In this document: positions 23,901-36,024 of the stretch, one piece after another
Position numbering within the stretch: position 1 is the stretch's first letter
Layout: each line of letters opens with the position of its first letter
Assembly: GCA_013365365.1 (NCBI GenBank)
Contig: JABVXU010000303.1
Location: 1 to 64,000, forward strand
DNA from: Cruorifilaria tuberocauda
Lineage: Eukaryota > Nematoda > Chromadorea > Rhabditida > Onchocercidae
Direction: 5' to 3'
Length of the DNA stretch: 64,000 nt
Made by a program: the position numbers and the translations under genes
Notes under the pieces: model-generated
What the model was told of the DNA's origin: nothing
Seen by the model: the letters and a program-made list of their open reading frames with translations, nothing else
Databases searched by the model: none

Positions 23901-26268
23901 AAAGATTACTAGCGGGCGTGTACATAATTTACGTCATAATCCACAGAATATTTTTTTTTGTTTGGAATGTGGCAGCGCATTTCCATTCGAAAATCTCATG
24001 GTGAAGCATATGGTTGAATTCCACCATCAAAAACAGAGTTAGCACATTTTTGCTTTTGTTCTTCTCCAATATGTTTTCCAATTTATTTAATTCATCTAAT
24101 TTTGTGAATAATTGTCAAGGATGGAGTTATTGTAGAAACCAGTGTAAAGCTGGAACTGAATTTAGATTCGGGCTTCGAATCTGCCGATGGCCATTTAGCG
24201 ATTTTTTATTAAAATGGTTTGAAGATTGGGTATGTTGTGTTGAGTAAGTCTTGCAAGTAAACACAAATTTGATCAATTAGATTTGCATATTTGAAATGTC
24301 AAAATCTGATGATTTATTTTCAGCACCATTATTGAAGTTGCATTGTCCATTCTGTCCTGAAACTCCTCCCTTCACAGAAGTGGAGCTTTTTAGGAAGCAT
24401 ATGGCTGAGTCGACAGCGCACTCAAGTGCTACTCATTCTTTTAGCTTTAAACAAAGGTTTTTTATATTATATTCCTTCTTTTTCGTTTTCGTGATAAAAT
24501 GCCACGCAACTTTAAAATTTTGGGATTCTCCAAAGTCTAAAACAACGTTATGAGATCAAAGTGTTTATTTTAATTCAATAATTTTATCACTTATCAATGA
24601 AGTTTAACTTGCGATACAATTTTTTTATTTAAGCTTTTCTTTTTTTCAGATGCAAGTTACGTTTCCATTCAATAGAAGCACGACTGAGGCATGATCACGA
24701 GCATCGTGCAACGAAAAATGCGTAACTTTTTGACCATTTAAAAAATGTTTTTCGCTCTTTACATTCAAAAAATGTAGAAGAATAAACGGTGATATGTTTA
24801 CAAGATGAGTGTCAATTTCGTTCAGGTCGAACTGCAAAAGGGTGTTTAGAGTAGCAAACTTTGTATGTTCAGTCGTTAGTATGGAAACATGAGCAATTTT
24901 ATCTGCGTGTGTGTGACACTCGTATAATATCGACTATCATTAATATAACATTCATATTTTAGTAGTAAATATTCCAAAACAACCGTTATCCCCAGTAGGA
25001 CAGAGATCAGATTAGTGTAAATTGGGCAAGTTACTGAGTTAAAATTTCAGAGATTAGTGTATGAAATAAATATTGAGATTATATGTTGTGATAATGCTAA
25101 TTATTGTGAATTCAATTTTATAATTGAATTGATGATGTATGGATGAAATCATTTCTACGTCGTTTTCAAATTTAGGCCATGTTGCTTTGTATGTGGCACG
25201 AGCCGAAACTGGTGGTCCAGCTCGCAGCGAGCTGATTTTCCGTATATTGATCATTCTTATATTCATGCATTTTCTCTTTGGGGTATGTGTCGAGAATGCG
25301 GTTTATGTTATCCAAACGAATTGAAGGTTCTTTTTTTCTGGTTGTTTCTGTTTTGAAACCGAAATTTCCTAGAACTGCTGAAGGATTAACTTTTCATGAA
25401 ACATTAAAGCTATTGCATAGGATTCCAAGACATCATTTTTCTGCACATCTTGCATAAAAGATTCAAAGGAGATTCAAGTAATGACATTATGATTAAATAG
25501 CAGTTTGAGGAATCATTTAAACTTGGATCAAATAAGTAAGTCCCAACAATTAAAAGATGTTTCTCAAAATTTTATTTCGTAATAACTTGATTTTGAAGCG
25601 ATTGCCCTCCTTTTCTGGAAGGATATGAAGAAGAACTGAAAAGATTACGTGACGAATAACTTGATTTTGTTCTTTAAAATTTCAAATTTTTATTACATTA
25701 TTTATTTAAATTTCACTTTTTTTCAGAATCATCAGTATTTTCATCATTTCAAAGACCAACATATAATCAAAGTATCGGACAGTTGGCGATGTAAAATATG
25801 CAATATAAAAATTGATAACAGCAACGTTCATATACACGCGCTGCAACGACATTTTGTATGTTTTGTTATCTCTGATTTGCTTCCTTCTTTATTGGATAAA
25901 TTCTAGATGAAGGAATTTGAATGAATAGTTATTTTCAACTAAAAATGATTTCCATCTCTTCGTCTATGCGATGTATCCTTATGCATTTTACTTTTTTGGA
26001 ACTTCTTTTTATTTCATTTTTTGTAAAAAGACGCTTTATAATTCTGACTAAAACTTGTCTTTTTCTTCTTTACAGATTTCCGTGAAAAACTTGGGTTTTT
26101 CTTCAAAATTGCTGGAATGCGAAGTCAAAATTTTATTTTTGACTTAAAGTTTTATTTTAGGTTATTGGTGTCAAAACCGATCGACGAAAGCCTTATGCTG
26201 TTGAAGTGAGTAGCGTAATGATGCGGGCTTTTTTAGGCTATCCAGTACCAGATAATGCTAGGATCTAA
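8875..26268 (+). CDS. Large multi-C2H2 zinc-finger protein, probable LIN-13-like
   Basis: Exons, joined by phase: (8875-8934), 10548-10661, 11723-11800, 11932-12018, 12305-12356, 12525-12688, 12944-13090, 13288-13407, 13595-13845, 13988-14162, 14484-14624, 14746-14933, 15016-15151, 15314-15455, 15522-15686, 15787-15839, 16041-16103, 16581-16722, 16847-16974, 17237-17314, 17415-17513, 17716-17910, 18368-18582, 18866-19058, 19221-19379, 19746-19869, 20010-20159, 20486-20691, 20911-21008, 21228-21366, 21452-21694, 21861-21995, 22197-22403, 22482-22535, 22667-22918, 23041-23169, 23385-23426, 23580-23696, 23770-24037, 24120-24229, 24281-24456, 24650-24721, 25176-25326, 25421-25477, 25727-25855, 26076-26123, 26161-26268. 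From 10548 on these sum to exactly 2,100 codons ending in TAA. The start codon was not found. More than 20 degenerate C2H2 fingers are visible, e.g. CKFC…HQLSEH, CPVC…HLLSH, CKVC…HFVRSH, CRLC…HMRTH, CLEC…HMVEFH, CKIC…HALQRH; several have Cys for the last His. LICAE at 13315-13329 fits LXCXE, the Rb-pocket motif. C. elegans LIN-13 (nuclear synMuv B repressor acting with Rb and HP1) is similar in size (about 2,250 residues, from memory), has about two dozen fingers and an LXCXE. Gene model is strong; the name is inference. Confidence 0.8.
11230..11318 (+). ncRNA. Candidate small-RNA hairpin (41-bp stem, 7-nt loop) in an intron
   Basis: The arms are 11230-11270 and 11278-11318, with loop GTCTCCT (11271-11277). 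Read as plus-strand RNA, all 41 positions pair: 37 Watson-Crick and 4 G-U (11254/11294, 11249/11299, 11241/11307, 11239/11309). The inner 16 bp (TAGCTAATTACCTGAA with its complement) are perfect. It lies in the intron 10662-11722, on the same strand as the host gene, which would suit an intronic miRNA or siRNA precursor. A recent foldback element is the alternative. The structure is certain; the function is not. Confidence 0.45.
18141..18276 (+). repeat. Inverted repeat (7 + 13 bp arms) in an intron
   Basis: TTCCTTTTTGCTA (18150-18162) pairs exactly with TAGCAAAAAGGAA (18256-18268). After a small internal loop, AAACAAC (18141-18147) pairs with the complement at 18270-18276. The loop of about 93 nt shows only patchy further pairing. 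It lies in the intron 17911-18367 and is probably a decayed foldback element. Confidence 0.55.
19791..20994 (+). other. Acidic stretch with four SUMO-interaction-like motifs (zinc-finger protein)
   Basis: Four consecutive exons that carry no fingers encode short hydrophobic cores set in Asp/Glu/Ser: DDDEIQFLGS (about 19791-19820), DESDVVFIAE (20012-20041), DEDDVSIIDEL (about 20653-20685) and DDPDLEVIES (20974-21000). VVFI, VSII and LEVI match the hydrophobic SIM patterns; IQFL is a looser match. The block separates the N-terminal finger group from the C-terminal one. Binding to SUMO is inferred from pattern only. Confidence 0.4.
24722..25175 (+). other. Intron with in-frame stop: possible alternative 3' end
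   Basis: The exon 24650-24721 ends with a gtaact donor whose own TAA (24723-24725) is in frame. Splicing here, in phase 2, joins to 25176 and continues CCFVCG and later fingers. If the intron is kept, the protein ends ...ATKNA, losing the last five exons (about 164 residues, the last few Cys/His clusters). Either form is possible; the spliced one keeps an open frame to 26268. Confidence 0.4.
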
Positions 26269-26406
26269 ATTGAATTAGGGGATTATGTTTCTCTTTGTTG
26301 TCCTTATTTTTAACGGTTTTATTGATACAGATTATATTGGCAGTATTTTTTTAGCAATTCATCACCTACTGTAATCCGTTTGTGATTTCACATGGGAAGT
26401 AAAGAA

Positions 26407-26412
26407 AATAAA
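26407..26412 (+). terminator. Possible poly(A) signal of the zinc-finger gene
   Basis: AATAAA lies about 140 bp after the stop at 26266-26268. It is the nearest canonical signal I see, but such hexamers are common by chance in this AT-rich DNA. Confidence 0.35.
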
Positions 26413-28257
26413 TTTACAGAGTGAGTTCTATAGAATAATATAAATTTAGTCATAATTTGTCCAAATTTATTTTAAATGAAAAACTTATCGAAGAAATCTC
26501 TATTTTTGATTTTTTTAAAGGATTAATTTATTATTCGAAATTAAATAGAGTATTTTATCTGCTTTCATGTTGTGCCATTCTGTTCATTGCTGTGGAAGAT
26601 TATTAATTTTATGTATTTGATTTAATTTTTGGTGGAACTTGCGCATTAAGTAATGGATACTCTTCGGCGAAAATAAGGCCCGGCTTTCTTGTCATCTCTA
26701 GGAAATGTGAGCTCAAAAGCACAATTAAAATAACTGATTTATTGAAAGCGTTAAACATTGTGCATAATTTTCAAATCGCTCTATCGTTGCTACTGATCTC
26801 GAGACTTGTTATGAAAACTGTTTCTTCATTCTTTGTTTGCTTAAATATTTTCTCGGCAATTTCAACTCTAGTAATTTGAAACAGATATGCTAGAATTATA
26901 TTCTTCAGTGTTTATAATGCTAAGTTTGTGTCAAAATTAAGTGGGTTTTCGGAAATTTGTAAAAAGGTTAGAAGTTATGGTTCTTTTAAGGAATTCTTTC
27001 TTCGTAAACCGAGTGCCGTGTATCATTCTATTATCTTATTTATGCACTTTTCCTTTCTTACATATGTTTATCATAAAACCGAAAATCTTGTTCAAGTTTC
27101 GATAATCAGGAAAGATAATCGATCATACAAAATTTAGTTTGCTATCTCTTATTTTTATAGCACTATGTGCTGCTTCAAGCATCGAAAATTAAACCGGTGA
27201 TCTGATAAACTAAATTGTGTATTGCCAGAAATCTAGCTGCTTTCGAGTTTATCATTTAGTTCTCTTCGACTTTTATTTTTGTTGTTTTGTGGAATTTTCT
27301 TTTTTATGCATTTTGATTATCTTTGTCGTTGACAACCAAAAAATTTTTGATAATACTCTTTATCGAGAACATTCCATGTTTGCAGTAATGGGTTTCCAAG
27401 CTAGACTTCATGTCTCACAGATTTTTTGACAAATAATGTTTTGTTCAACTTTAGATGTCTTCTGTGCTAAATAAGATTTGTGTGAAAATTGTGCTTGGCA
27501 TCAATTACTGTTAATCAATCATTCGAAAAAATGATTCATAAAATTGAATTTGTGAATAGATAAAAATTGATATTTCTTAGACATAATGTACATAATATAT
27601 TTAAATTTGCTTTTATAACCCAAAATTTGTACTCTTTGTTAAATTTTCGAAAGTTTAATGTAGGCCGAAAAGGTTGGGAAGAGATGAGAAAGCTAAGTAT
27701 TGTTCATACGGACTGGCTGAGTGAAATGAAATGGTATAGACGAAGTGATTTCGGCAATGATATTTCCGATGATTCACTGGGAATTTCGACAAATTTTTGA
27801 AGATTTCTTAAATTTTCAATTTTGAAAAAAAAATGAATACCCTCCACATATCGTCCATAAGTGATTTATCATGCGAAAAGAAAGATTCTGCTCGAAACAT
27901 TGCTACTATCAATATTATCATCCACATCATAGCAATAATGGAACCTAGCCAAAGATGAGCATTTCTAAAATATTAATATTTTCGAGTAGTACAGAACAAA
28001 TGATATAAGCATTAGTAAGCTTAATATTAAATAATAACATTACTTCTTTTATTCCTAGCAGAAAAACTTGGACATATCATTCATTAACTGTTATAAACCT
28101 AAAATGAATTATAAATAATCTCAGAAAAAGTTTTCTCGTTCAAGTTTTTCTTTCGAAAGAATTTCTTGAAAATACATTTTTTTTTTTAAATTAAAAGACC
28201 TCGTCGCCTCCCAGAAACAGTTTGCATCAATGTTTGGCTGCATAGCAACCAATCACA

Positions 28258-28467
28258 ATGAAGCAATCAGTAACAGTAGAGAGAAAATTCTCAGACATTT
28301 ATCAAATAAATTCAAAAATGATTAAAAGGAGGAGGAAAATAGAAGAGGTTGAGAAAAAGTATGAATTTTCACGATCGATCGTGTATGCATGGCATAGACA
28401 CTTGGCTACTACTTTAGATTATTACTATTGGTTCGAGACAAAAGTTTTCATTTCGAGTATAAACTAA
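28258..28467 (+). other. Short open frame with HTH-like composition (doubtful)
   Basis: The frame contains RRRKIEEVEKKYEFSRSIVY followed by AWHRHL. This is faintly reminiscent of the helix-turn-helix of Tigger/psq-type transposases (K-x-x-I-x-x-K-Y-x-x-S-x-x-T-V-x-x-W). There is no DDE domain nearby. It may be a transposase scrap or chance. Confidence 0.15.
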
Positions 28468-30193
28468 TTTTCCATTGGTCGTAGTTATCATCGTAAATTA
28501 AAATGAAGCATATGGTTAGCAATTAGGTGCTAATATTTTTCTTGTTTATGTTTGTTTTGTTTATTAAACTTAAATATACAAGTAAATTTGTATGATGATA
28601 AAGTAAAATTGTACGTCGAATCCTGTTAATTCATTAAATTTCAGGTTTATTAATATATGTTAATATATGTATTTTTAGCTAACAACAGCTTACTTCTCTG
28701 ATTTATTTTTAGCTAATTATAGCTTACCTTTCTGATCGTCTCATTATGATATTGCTTTTTCTTTTTCATCATCATTCCTCATCATTTCATAGCTGTATTA
28801 GTATTAATAATGTAAACTATGAGAAGATTCAGTATGTAAATGACTAATTCTTTTTTTTCTCTTAGTAATATATGAAATGATATTGTCTGTTGAAAGAAAA
28901 AAGGTAATTGTAAGATTTGTATTTTGATCATTCGGTGTCTTTTAGTCTTTTAGTAAGATTTAGTAAGAGTAATATCTTTTAGTAAGAGAAATATTAAACA
29001 TCGATAGTTGAATGAGGTAAACATATGTTAATGAAAGGTGTAAACTAGTTTATTTTGAGTAGAATGATAATCTCTTTGCACATTAATATATTCAGTCATA
29101 GTTAATGGAAAAAAAAGCTAATGAAATCTTAAGCTTATTATGGTGTAGGAAATAAGTGAAGTTCCTCTAAAATGTTTGCACTTTTATTCCAAAATGATTT
29201 TTTCCATTTTTTGGTTCTGGCCTCAAAGTCGTTGACATTTTAGATTTGTTGCTATTTTAGTAATATTTTCTATACTTTATCCCCAATGGATTACTCATTA
29301 CTCTTTTCCCCCTCTTCCTATCTTTTTCCGTTTCTTTTTCGGAATCTATATGGAAAGTTCTTCCAATCCTCTCTTATCACTGAAATTCGTTATTAGTTGG
29401 TAAAATGAAAGATGCAAACCATTTAGTCATTTTTCGTTTTTTTTTTGCGTGGCATAATTGATATTGAAGACTTCAGATACAAAGCTGATAATAATCAACA
29501 GATATTTGCTAGGACATTTTTCAATTTTTTGTGAAATATCTTTAAATTTTAGGAAGATAATATTAATATTTATTGAATTTTTAGTTCCACTTCAATGAGG
29601 TTATCAAATGAAATAGCTGAATATATCCATCATCCATTTTTTCGTTAATCTTGATATTTTAGCAATATTTTTCATATAACAAGCACTTCTTTCAGTTGTT
29701 AAAATTACATTCTAAAATTTTAACTTTAAAATATCAGTGTATAATATATTTAAGCAGATATTTACTATTTAATAATTTATGCTAACCTTATACTTAAATT
29801 CGGACAAATCGAAGACACTTTCTACTGAAATTTGATTCGGACAGATCGAGAAAGTAAAATAATATTCGGTAAGGAAGAGTTTCTTCTTGAGTTTATGCTA
29901 AAAAGAAAAGTGTAGCAGAAAGTTACTGAAATAAAAAAATACTTATATCATTTTCAGTGCCAAAAATGGTAGTTGCTTACAAAAACTTGCAGTTACATTC
30001 TGTTTATAAATCTCATTTCAAACAACAAAAGTAATTATTAGTCAATTTTTATCCACTCATTTTTTAGGTGCTAATAAAATGCAAGGAGAAAATTGGATAT
30101 TGGAATTGAAAAGAGATTGAAAAGATTTAAAAAAAAAGTGGATTGCAGATATGCATTTAAATTCCATCTGGTGCTGCTAAAGCTAGTTTGATT

Positions 30194-30256
30194 TTAGTTA
30201 GAGTTTTAAAGGTGTACACTGGACTTAGTTAGGGTTTTAAAGTTGTACACTTAGGT
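30194..30256. repeat. 31-bp direct duplication
   Basis: TTAGTTAGAGTTTTAAAGGT and the following GTACAC recur 31 bp later as TTAGTTAGGGTTTTAAAGTT plus GTACAC. It is a simple two-copy tandem. Confidence 0.75.
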
Positions 30257-30723
30257 TAAAAAAGTCGTTGTTAAAACTTTTTGTTCATTTTTTTCTTCTA
30301 GCAATAGCTACAAAAAATTACTTTTAAAAATTTAATTTACTTTATAATCATCCTTGATAATGAATAAAATAAAAATGAATGCAGAAAATTTTGTAAATAA
30401 AAAATCGAAAGAATGAAAAAGAAAAAGGTGCAGATGCGTATGTTTGAATAAATTGAAAAGTTCTAGCATTTAGCAAAAATTTTAAATATTACTTTTTCCT
30501 TCTAATGTTATGGCTATTAAAGAACATTATCATACTTAAGCTTCTCGATTTACTTTTAAAAAAAGAATCTTTCTCTCTTTATTTTTAAATATTAATCGAA
30601 TTCTAGAAAACTATTCGAAAACTAAACTTTCGTTATTGATTGAGCAAATTAAACATGGACGAACGAAATTTACGATCACTTCATTCTATTTACACTTTTT
30701 TCTACTTTTTATTTATTGGATCA

Positions 30724-30998
30724 TTTTGCTCAAAACTTTGATCGAGTTTAATGCTTAGCTTAAATTTTTCTTTAATCAGTTTAATCAGACTGTTGTAATA
30801 AAGCGCTTTTTTTGATTTTTCGCAGCAAAAAATTGCTATTGAGAGAATGATATGTTGTATTAGATATGTGGTACTATTCTTGGATTCCTATTATTGTCAG
30901 ATCTAAAAAATTGTTAAACATCTTCTTTTTTGGAATATCTATTGCTCAAAACTTTGATCGAGTTTAATGTTCAGCCTGAATTTTTCTCTCAATTGATC
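30724..30998. repeat. Imperfect direct repeat, copies about 220 bp apart
   Basis: TTGCTCAAAACTTTGATCGA followed by GTTTAATG at 30727 recurs at 30943, and both copies lead into AG(C)-T/C-…AATTTTTC. About 50 bp are shared. It is an old duplication with no coding content. Confidence 0.7.
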
Positions 30999-33900
30999 TG
31001 ATTATCTTCTGAGCATCGAATGTGTAATAGTATGAATTGCTCTTTATGCTATTTGTGCTATTAACCGCTCTAACGTATTTTCATATTTTCAAGCGATACA
31101 TTAAAGAAATTGTCTGTTTGTTTTTCGTGAAATTTTTCTGCTTCTTCATATGTTTTGTTTTAAGCCATATGCAACATTTTTTAATCATTCTTTTGCTGTG
31201 AAGCATTTCTGGAATTGTTTTCCATTTTGGCTTAACTGATTTTTTTAATTTTCCTTTCTCAACATATCATTTGTGAGCAATTTGACATGATATAATTTTT
31301 TTTAATTTAAAATTCGATATATGCTAACTTATCATTTCTATTTTTTTTGTTTCAGTTTTTTCATATAACTATTTACACGTTCTTGATTCTGCGATGTTGT
31401 CGTCATTTGAAAAATGACAAATCTTCATTTGGTAAACTTTTTTAGTCATTCGGTCTTCTTTCTGAATGAAAATTATGTTTTCATGGAAGACTTTTTTACG
31501 TTTTAAATAAAAATTATTTTTACTTCCCAAGGAAGAATTAATTTTTTTCAATTTCTAAAGTATATTTGGGAAGATTTATTATCTTTAAATAATGTTGCAA
31601 ATTCGGAAATAATTTTTCAGATTGCGTTTGAATTATAAAAACTTATTTTAAAAATAATATTGACCGGAAGTGGTAAAAATAGCTTAACCTAACAGCTGTG
31701 ATTGGGCTTGATCGCGCTATTCTGTCTAATTTTTTCGATTGAAATGTCATTTTATCTTTTGTTTATCAATGAAAGACAGAAAAAAAAAGAAAATCTCAAG
31801 TTCACATTGGATGATAATTTTGGAAAAAAAGTGTGATATAACAGATACAATGCGATAATGTGATATAATATGAATGTGATATAATTGATATAATTCCCGA
31901 ATGATAATTATCAAAATACATTTATTTTAGTCGTTTAAAGGGAAAAGTAAATAGACTTGCAAGTATTAGACTAAATTAAAATGGTATAGATAAACAATGT
32001 ATTAAGAAGTGCGGCATTAGTTCAATTATTAGCATTTTTTAAGGTTTCTAGGACATCAGCTATTTTCATTTTCTCTTCTAGTTGTCATTTTTATATTTCA
32101 ATAAAGTGGAGGAAATTAGATAATTAAATTGGACCTAGATGATGGGACTATTCGAATGGCTGGCATTTTATTAGTGAATGTGCAAAAATGCAATTAAATT
32201 GGAAACAAAATACATCTATTCCTACAATACATATTTTTGCTCTATTAATCTAAGCATTCCAGAAGCTGAATTTCTTTTAGTATTCTAGTCTATCTTATTC
32301 TTTAGTTTGTTTTCCATTCTTTCTTTCCATTTTCCATGATTCTATGTCTGTTAGTTTAAAGTTTTGGTTTAACAAAAAATTCGATCTTTCAAGTCGACGA
32401 AATTTTTCCATTAAGCTTATGTCTTAGTGATGTCAATATCATATTTATTTAATGTTTTTGTTGCATGTAGATTCAATTTGTTCGATGATATTCTTATTTT
32501 CACTATTTTCAGATGCATAAATAAATTTTGCACTTTTTGCTGTTTTCAATTCTCATAAGTTTAGATTATCATAGTAGAAATCTGCAGAAAATTTGGGGAG
32601 GAAAAATTTCTGTAACGAATATTTTAGAGACTGGTTAACTTCATAGATTATGTTCTCCCCTTTCTTTTCTATCACTTCCTTAAATTAAATTATTATTATA
32701 CCGTTTCTGATAACCCTTTCTGATTACCTATTCATATCATTTAGTTTCTTAGAACTACCTGTAGAAAGCTAGAGAGCTTATCATACAGTATCTTTTATAA
32801 AATAGACGAATGTAGACAGATTTTAATCAAATTAAAAAAAATATATATAAGTCCTGCTTCAGAAAAACAACTCTATTTCAAATAAAGAATATTAAAATAT
32901 TCTTCTTTATTTTGTTTTAAATGGTAACAAATCTCTACCTTTTCCACATTGATTGCTTAAGAGTAATATTAAAAGAGCCTGCAATGACATAAGAATACTT
33001 CAAACAGCTTAATATTTCTCTTATTTACGCATTCTCATTGTTTGACTTTTACCGGAATTTTTAAAATGAAACCTTAAACTTTCAAGCTAACTAATTTATC
33101 CTTCAATTCATGAGATTCTTGATGCCATCATTCAACTAATGTATTCATATTAAAGATGAATATTATTATTTATTGAGGACTTTTTATCAGAAATACGCAC
33201 AACATTCTTTCTCTCTCACTTACCATTCATACAGCGCACAGTGTAATCTTCCGACAATATTGTAAAGACATCATTATAAGAAGGACACACACATGCACAT
33301 ATTTTCATTTTTTTCATGGGTAAATTTTTTGTTAATGTTATTTATTAGCAAGAATCGTAACGTTGCTATCAGTAATACTTTTCTTGCTCTTTAAATTTGC
33401 TCTCCGATTTACTTCATCTTATACTTTCTCTTCCTTTATTACTTATTTGCTTAGTTAAAAACATGCTTTCATTTTTGAGCTCTAACACAGATATTAATTT
33501 ACTTGACTTATCACAGTAAAAGCTTCATACTTTTTTTTTTCATAAGTCGTTCCCATGTAGGATTTAGCTTTCCGTTAGACTAATTTCATATGCACAAATG
33601 AATTCAATCGATTCACAAAATTTTACATTTTACTAATAATTCTTTATTATTTCTTTTCGTTCAATTATTTTATCCTTCTTTAATTAATAGCTAATATAAT
33701 ATTTTCAGTCCGTTTTCACTGTAATTTATATCGCGTAATACTGAAAATTTTATCTCGAAAATGATTTTTGATGTTTGAAGAAATATTAATGAAACTAAGG
33801 AAAGAAAGCAAAATATCTCTCTAAATTCATTATTAATGGCATTCATCGTTTAAAATTCAGTTTCACCAGCATCTCTTTTAGTTTCGTTTCTTTGCAATAG

Positions 33901-35902
33901 TTTGCAACATTATTCATTTTGTATCTAGCAGGTATGCTTTATTTTTGACGTAGTTAAATACAATTCTATAAATGAATTATTTTATTGTCTTCATGCCTTC
34001 GTTTGATGTAATTCTTACCTCACCTGCTGGACAGTAATTAATATTTGTCATTAGCACTTGAATGATTTTTTTTCTGGACCTATACTTTCGTTCATTCTAA
34101 TATATGTTTCAATGGTGCATAAATTGCGCTTAATGAGATCGCTTTCTGCTTGATGATTAAATTTTTTTATTACTAATGCGTTATTTCCGCATGAGCTGCC
34201 AACAAAAATGAGAATCACTTTGATGCCAGAGAGTTCCGAAGGAACTTTATTGTTCTTTTCATGGCTATATGGAATATATTAATGCAAAAATTTATCCATT
34301 CTCTGTAAATCTGAAAATACATCACTATTTTCCTAATTTAGTTTTAAAATCCAAAAACTTTCTTTTCTAACTGTTTTTCCTTTTGCTGTAAAAATGTATT
34401 TCTGCAAAATATGAAAAGAAAACAAAAGTATCCGAAAATTTTTTCCTTTTTTTTTGCTGATAACTAGCGTAAAAAAGTACGAAGCTCAGAATTTCGTTCT
34501 ATAAAATTTTGATATTCAACATAGTAAATCTCTTTCCATTTTTTTTTTTGTTAATCTAATTTTTTAGTTATTCAAATTTCAGATTACTCAGCTTATGGGA
34601 AAATTTCTTCAATTTTTGTGGAGATTATGGAGTTTTTACTTCCAAATATGGACCTAGAGCGTGAGACCCTTAAAACATCAGTGCTGTCTAAGCTGATTTA
34701 AAGTAATAAGATAAGACGAAGGAAAAATTGAGGAATTAGAAGGAGGATTAATACTTTTGAGAATAAGTTGATAAGAGATAAGCTAATTGAAATGTATGCG
34801 AAGCAGTAATTGAACTGGGAATAAAAGAGAAGAAAAAAGCCTGGATGAATAACTGAGTTTGTTTCATCATTTTCCCCTTCACGAAATCATCATGTCCAGT
34901 ATTTTTCATCCGAAGTAATGTAGAATTATCGCTGAAGGTGATTAGCCTTCATTCGAATTCGGATAATCGCTTTGTATACAAAGATGAAATTAATATTACT
35001 GGTGTACAGCAGTATAGTTTTGCTTGCTTATTGAAAATTAGCGTTAGATTCACAAATCTATGAGTAGTGTATTACTCTACGAATCACTGAAGCTTTATAT
35101 GTTTTTCAAGCGTTATTTAAAATTCTTTTCATGCAGAAAAATGAAAATAGAAAACTTTTTTTCCATAAAATCTCATTCCATACTTTTTCCTGCATTTGTT
35201 GCTATTTCCTCTCCTTTTGATAGCAATTTTCAAATTTGAGTTTTTAATTGCATGCTAATTTTTTTGTTCGCTTCATAAGCAGCAGAAGTTATCAGGAATC
35301 GACTGGTTGAAACTTCTTAAATGTTCAGATACCATTTGTAGTCTCTTATTTTTTGCAGAAAAATTTCGTTTTTTTTGGTGGGAATTTCTCATCTAAAAGG
35401 TTGGAATTAGCACAAAAAATGACGGAAAATTATCTTCAAATTTTTATAAACGAGAAATGTAGCACGAGAATATTTAGCAATCGATTTTTTTCATAATTTT
35501 ATTTTAAATAGCAACAAAAGCAGAAAAAATTAAAATTTTTGAAAATAATTGAAATCTTTTATTATGAATTTAGATAAGCGTATAACATAAAAGAAATTGT
35601 TGTGCAACACAAATGAGTCAAATTCTTTGTTTGGATTTGCTTTGCTTAATGAGAATTCAAGTTAAACCTCCATTGATATCGACATATTACTTCCTCATCT
35701 TGCAATTCTCACTTCTCATTGCTCTGTTCGGTAATATATATGAAATCATTTTGAGTGCATAAGTTATAAAACTATTTCTGAAAAGTCTATAACTCTCTTC
35801 ACCTTCATTATAACATTTTTTATTTGTGTTTTTTTTTTTCGCGTAATAATCTCATGTTTTTGTCGCTTGTCAATATCGTAGTGGTATATAATTAATTTGC
35901 AG

Positions 35903-36024
35903 ATCTAAAACCTGAATTCGGTGATATCGAAAGTAACGCGAAATAGGTATAGCGAAGCTGGAGTGGGGAAGTAGTTGTCGATATTTGTCATCTTTAGAGC
36001 TGACGAGTATAAGCTGACAGTGAG
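35903..36024 (+). other. Possible non-coding first exon of mpk-1
   Basis: This short, relatively GC-rich patch is bounded by an acceptor-like ttaatttgcag (35892-35902) and a donor-like gaggtaatt (gt at 36025). All frames are interrupted. If real, it would be a 5' untranslated exon joining the acceptor at 38297. The evidence is composition and splice-like ends only. Confidence 0.2.

Larger units (their letters stand above)
26413..35902. other. Gene-free AT-rich intergenic region
   Basis: Nine and a half kilobases without a recognisable gene on either strand. There are no long open frames and no series of phase-compatible exons. The region includes a small HTH-like frame at 28258, two imperfect duplications (30194-30256 and 30724-30998), and a short GC-richer patch at about 31670-31735 with an ETS-like CCGGAAGTG and a CAGCTG. 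It could hold distal regulatory sequence or 5' untranslated exons of mpk-1. Confidence 0.5.

Noticed and set aside
25501..25648. Two possible extra exons (25501-25535 and 25599-25648) near the end of the zinc-finger gene
   Set aside because: They join each other in phase but not to the exon at 25727; the direct 25477-25727 join keeps the frame.
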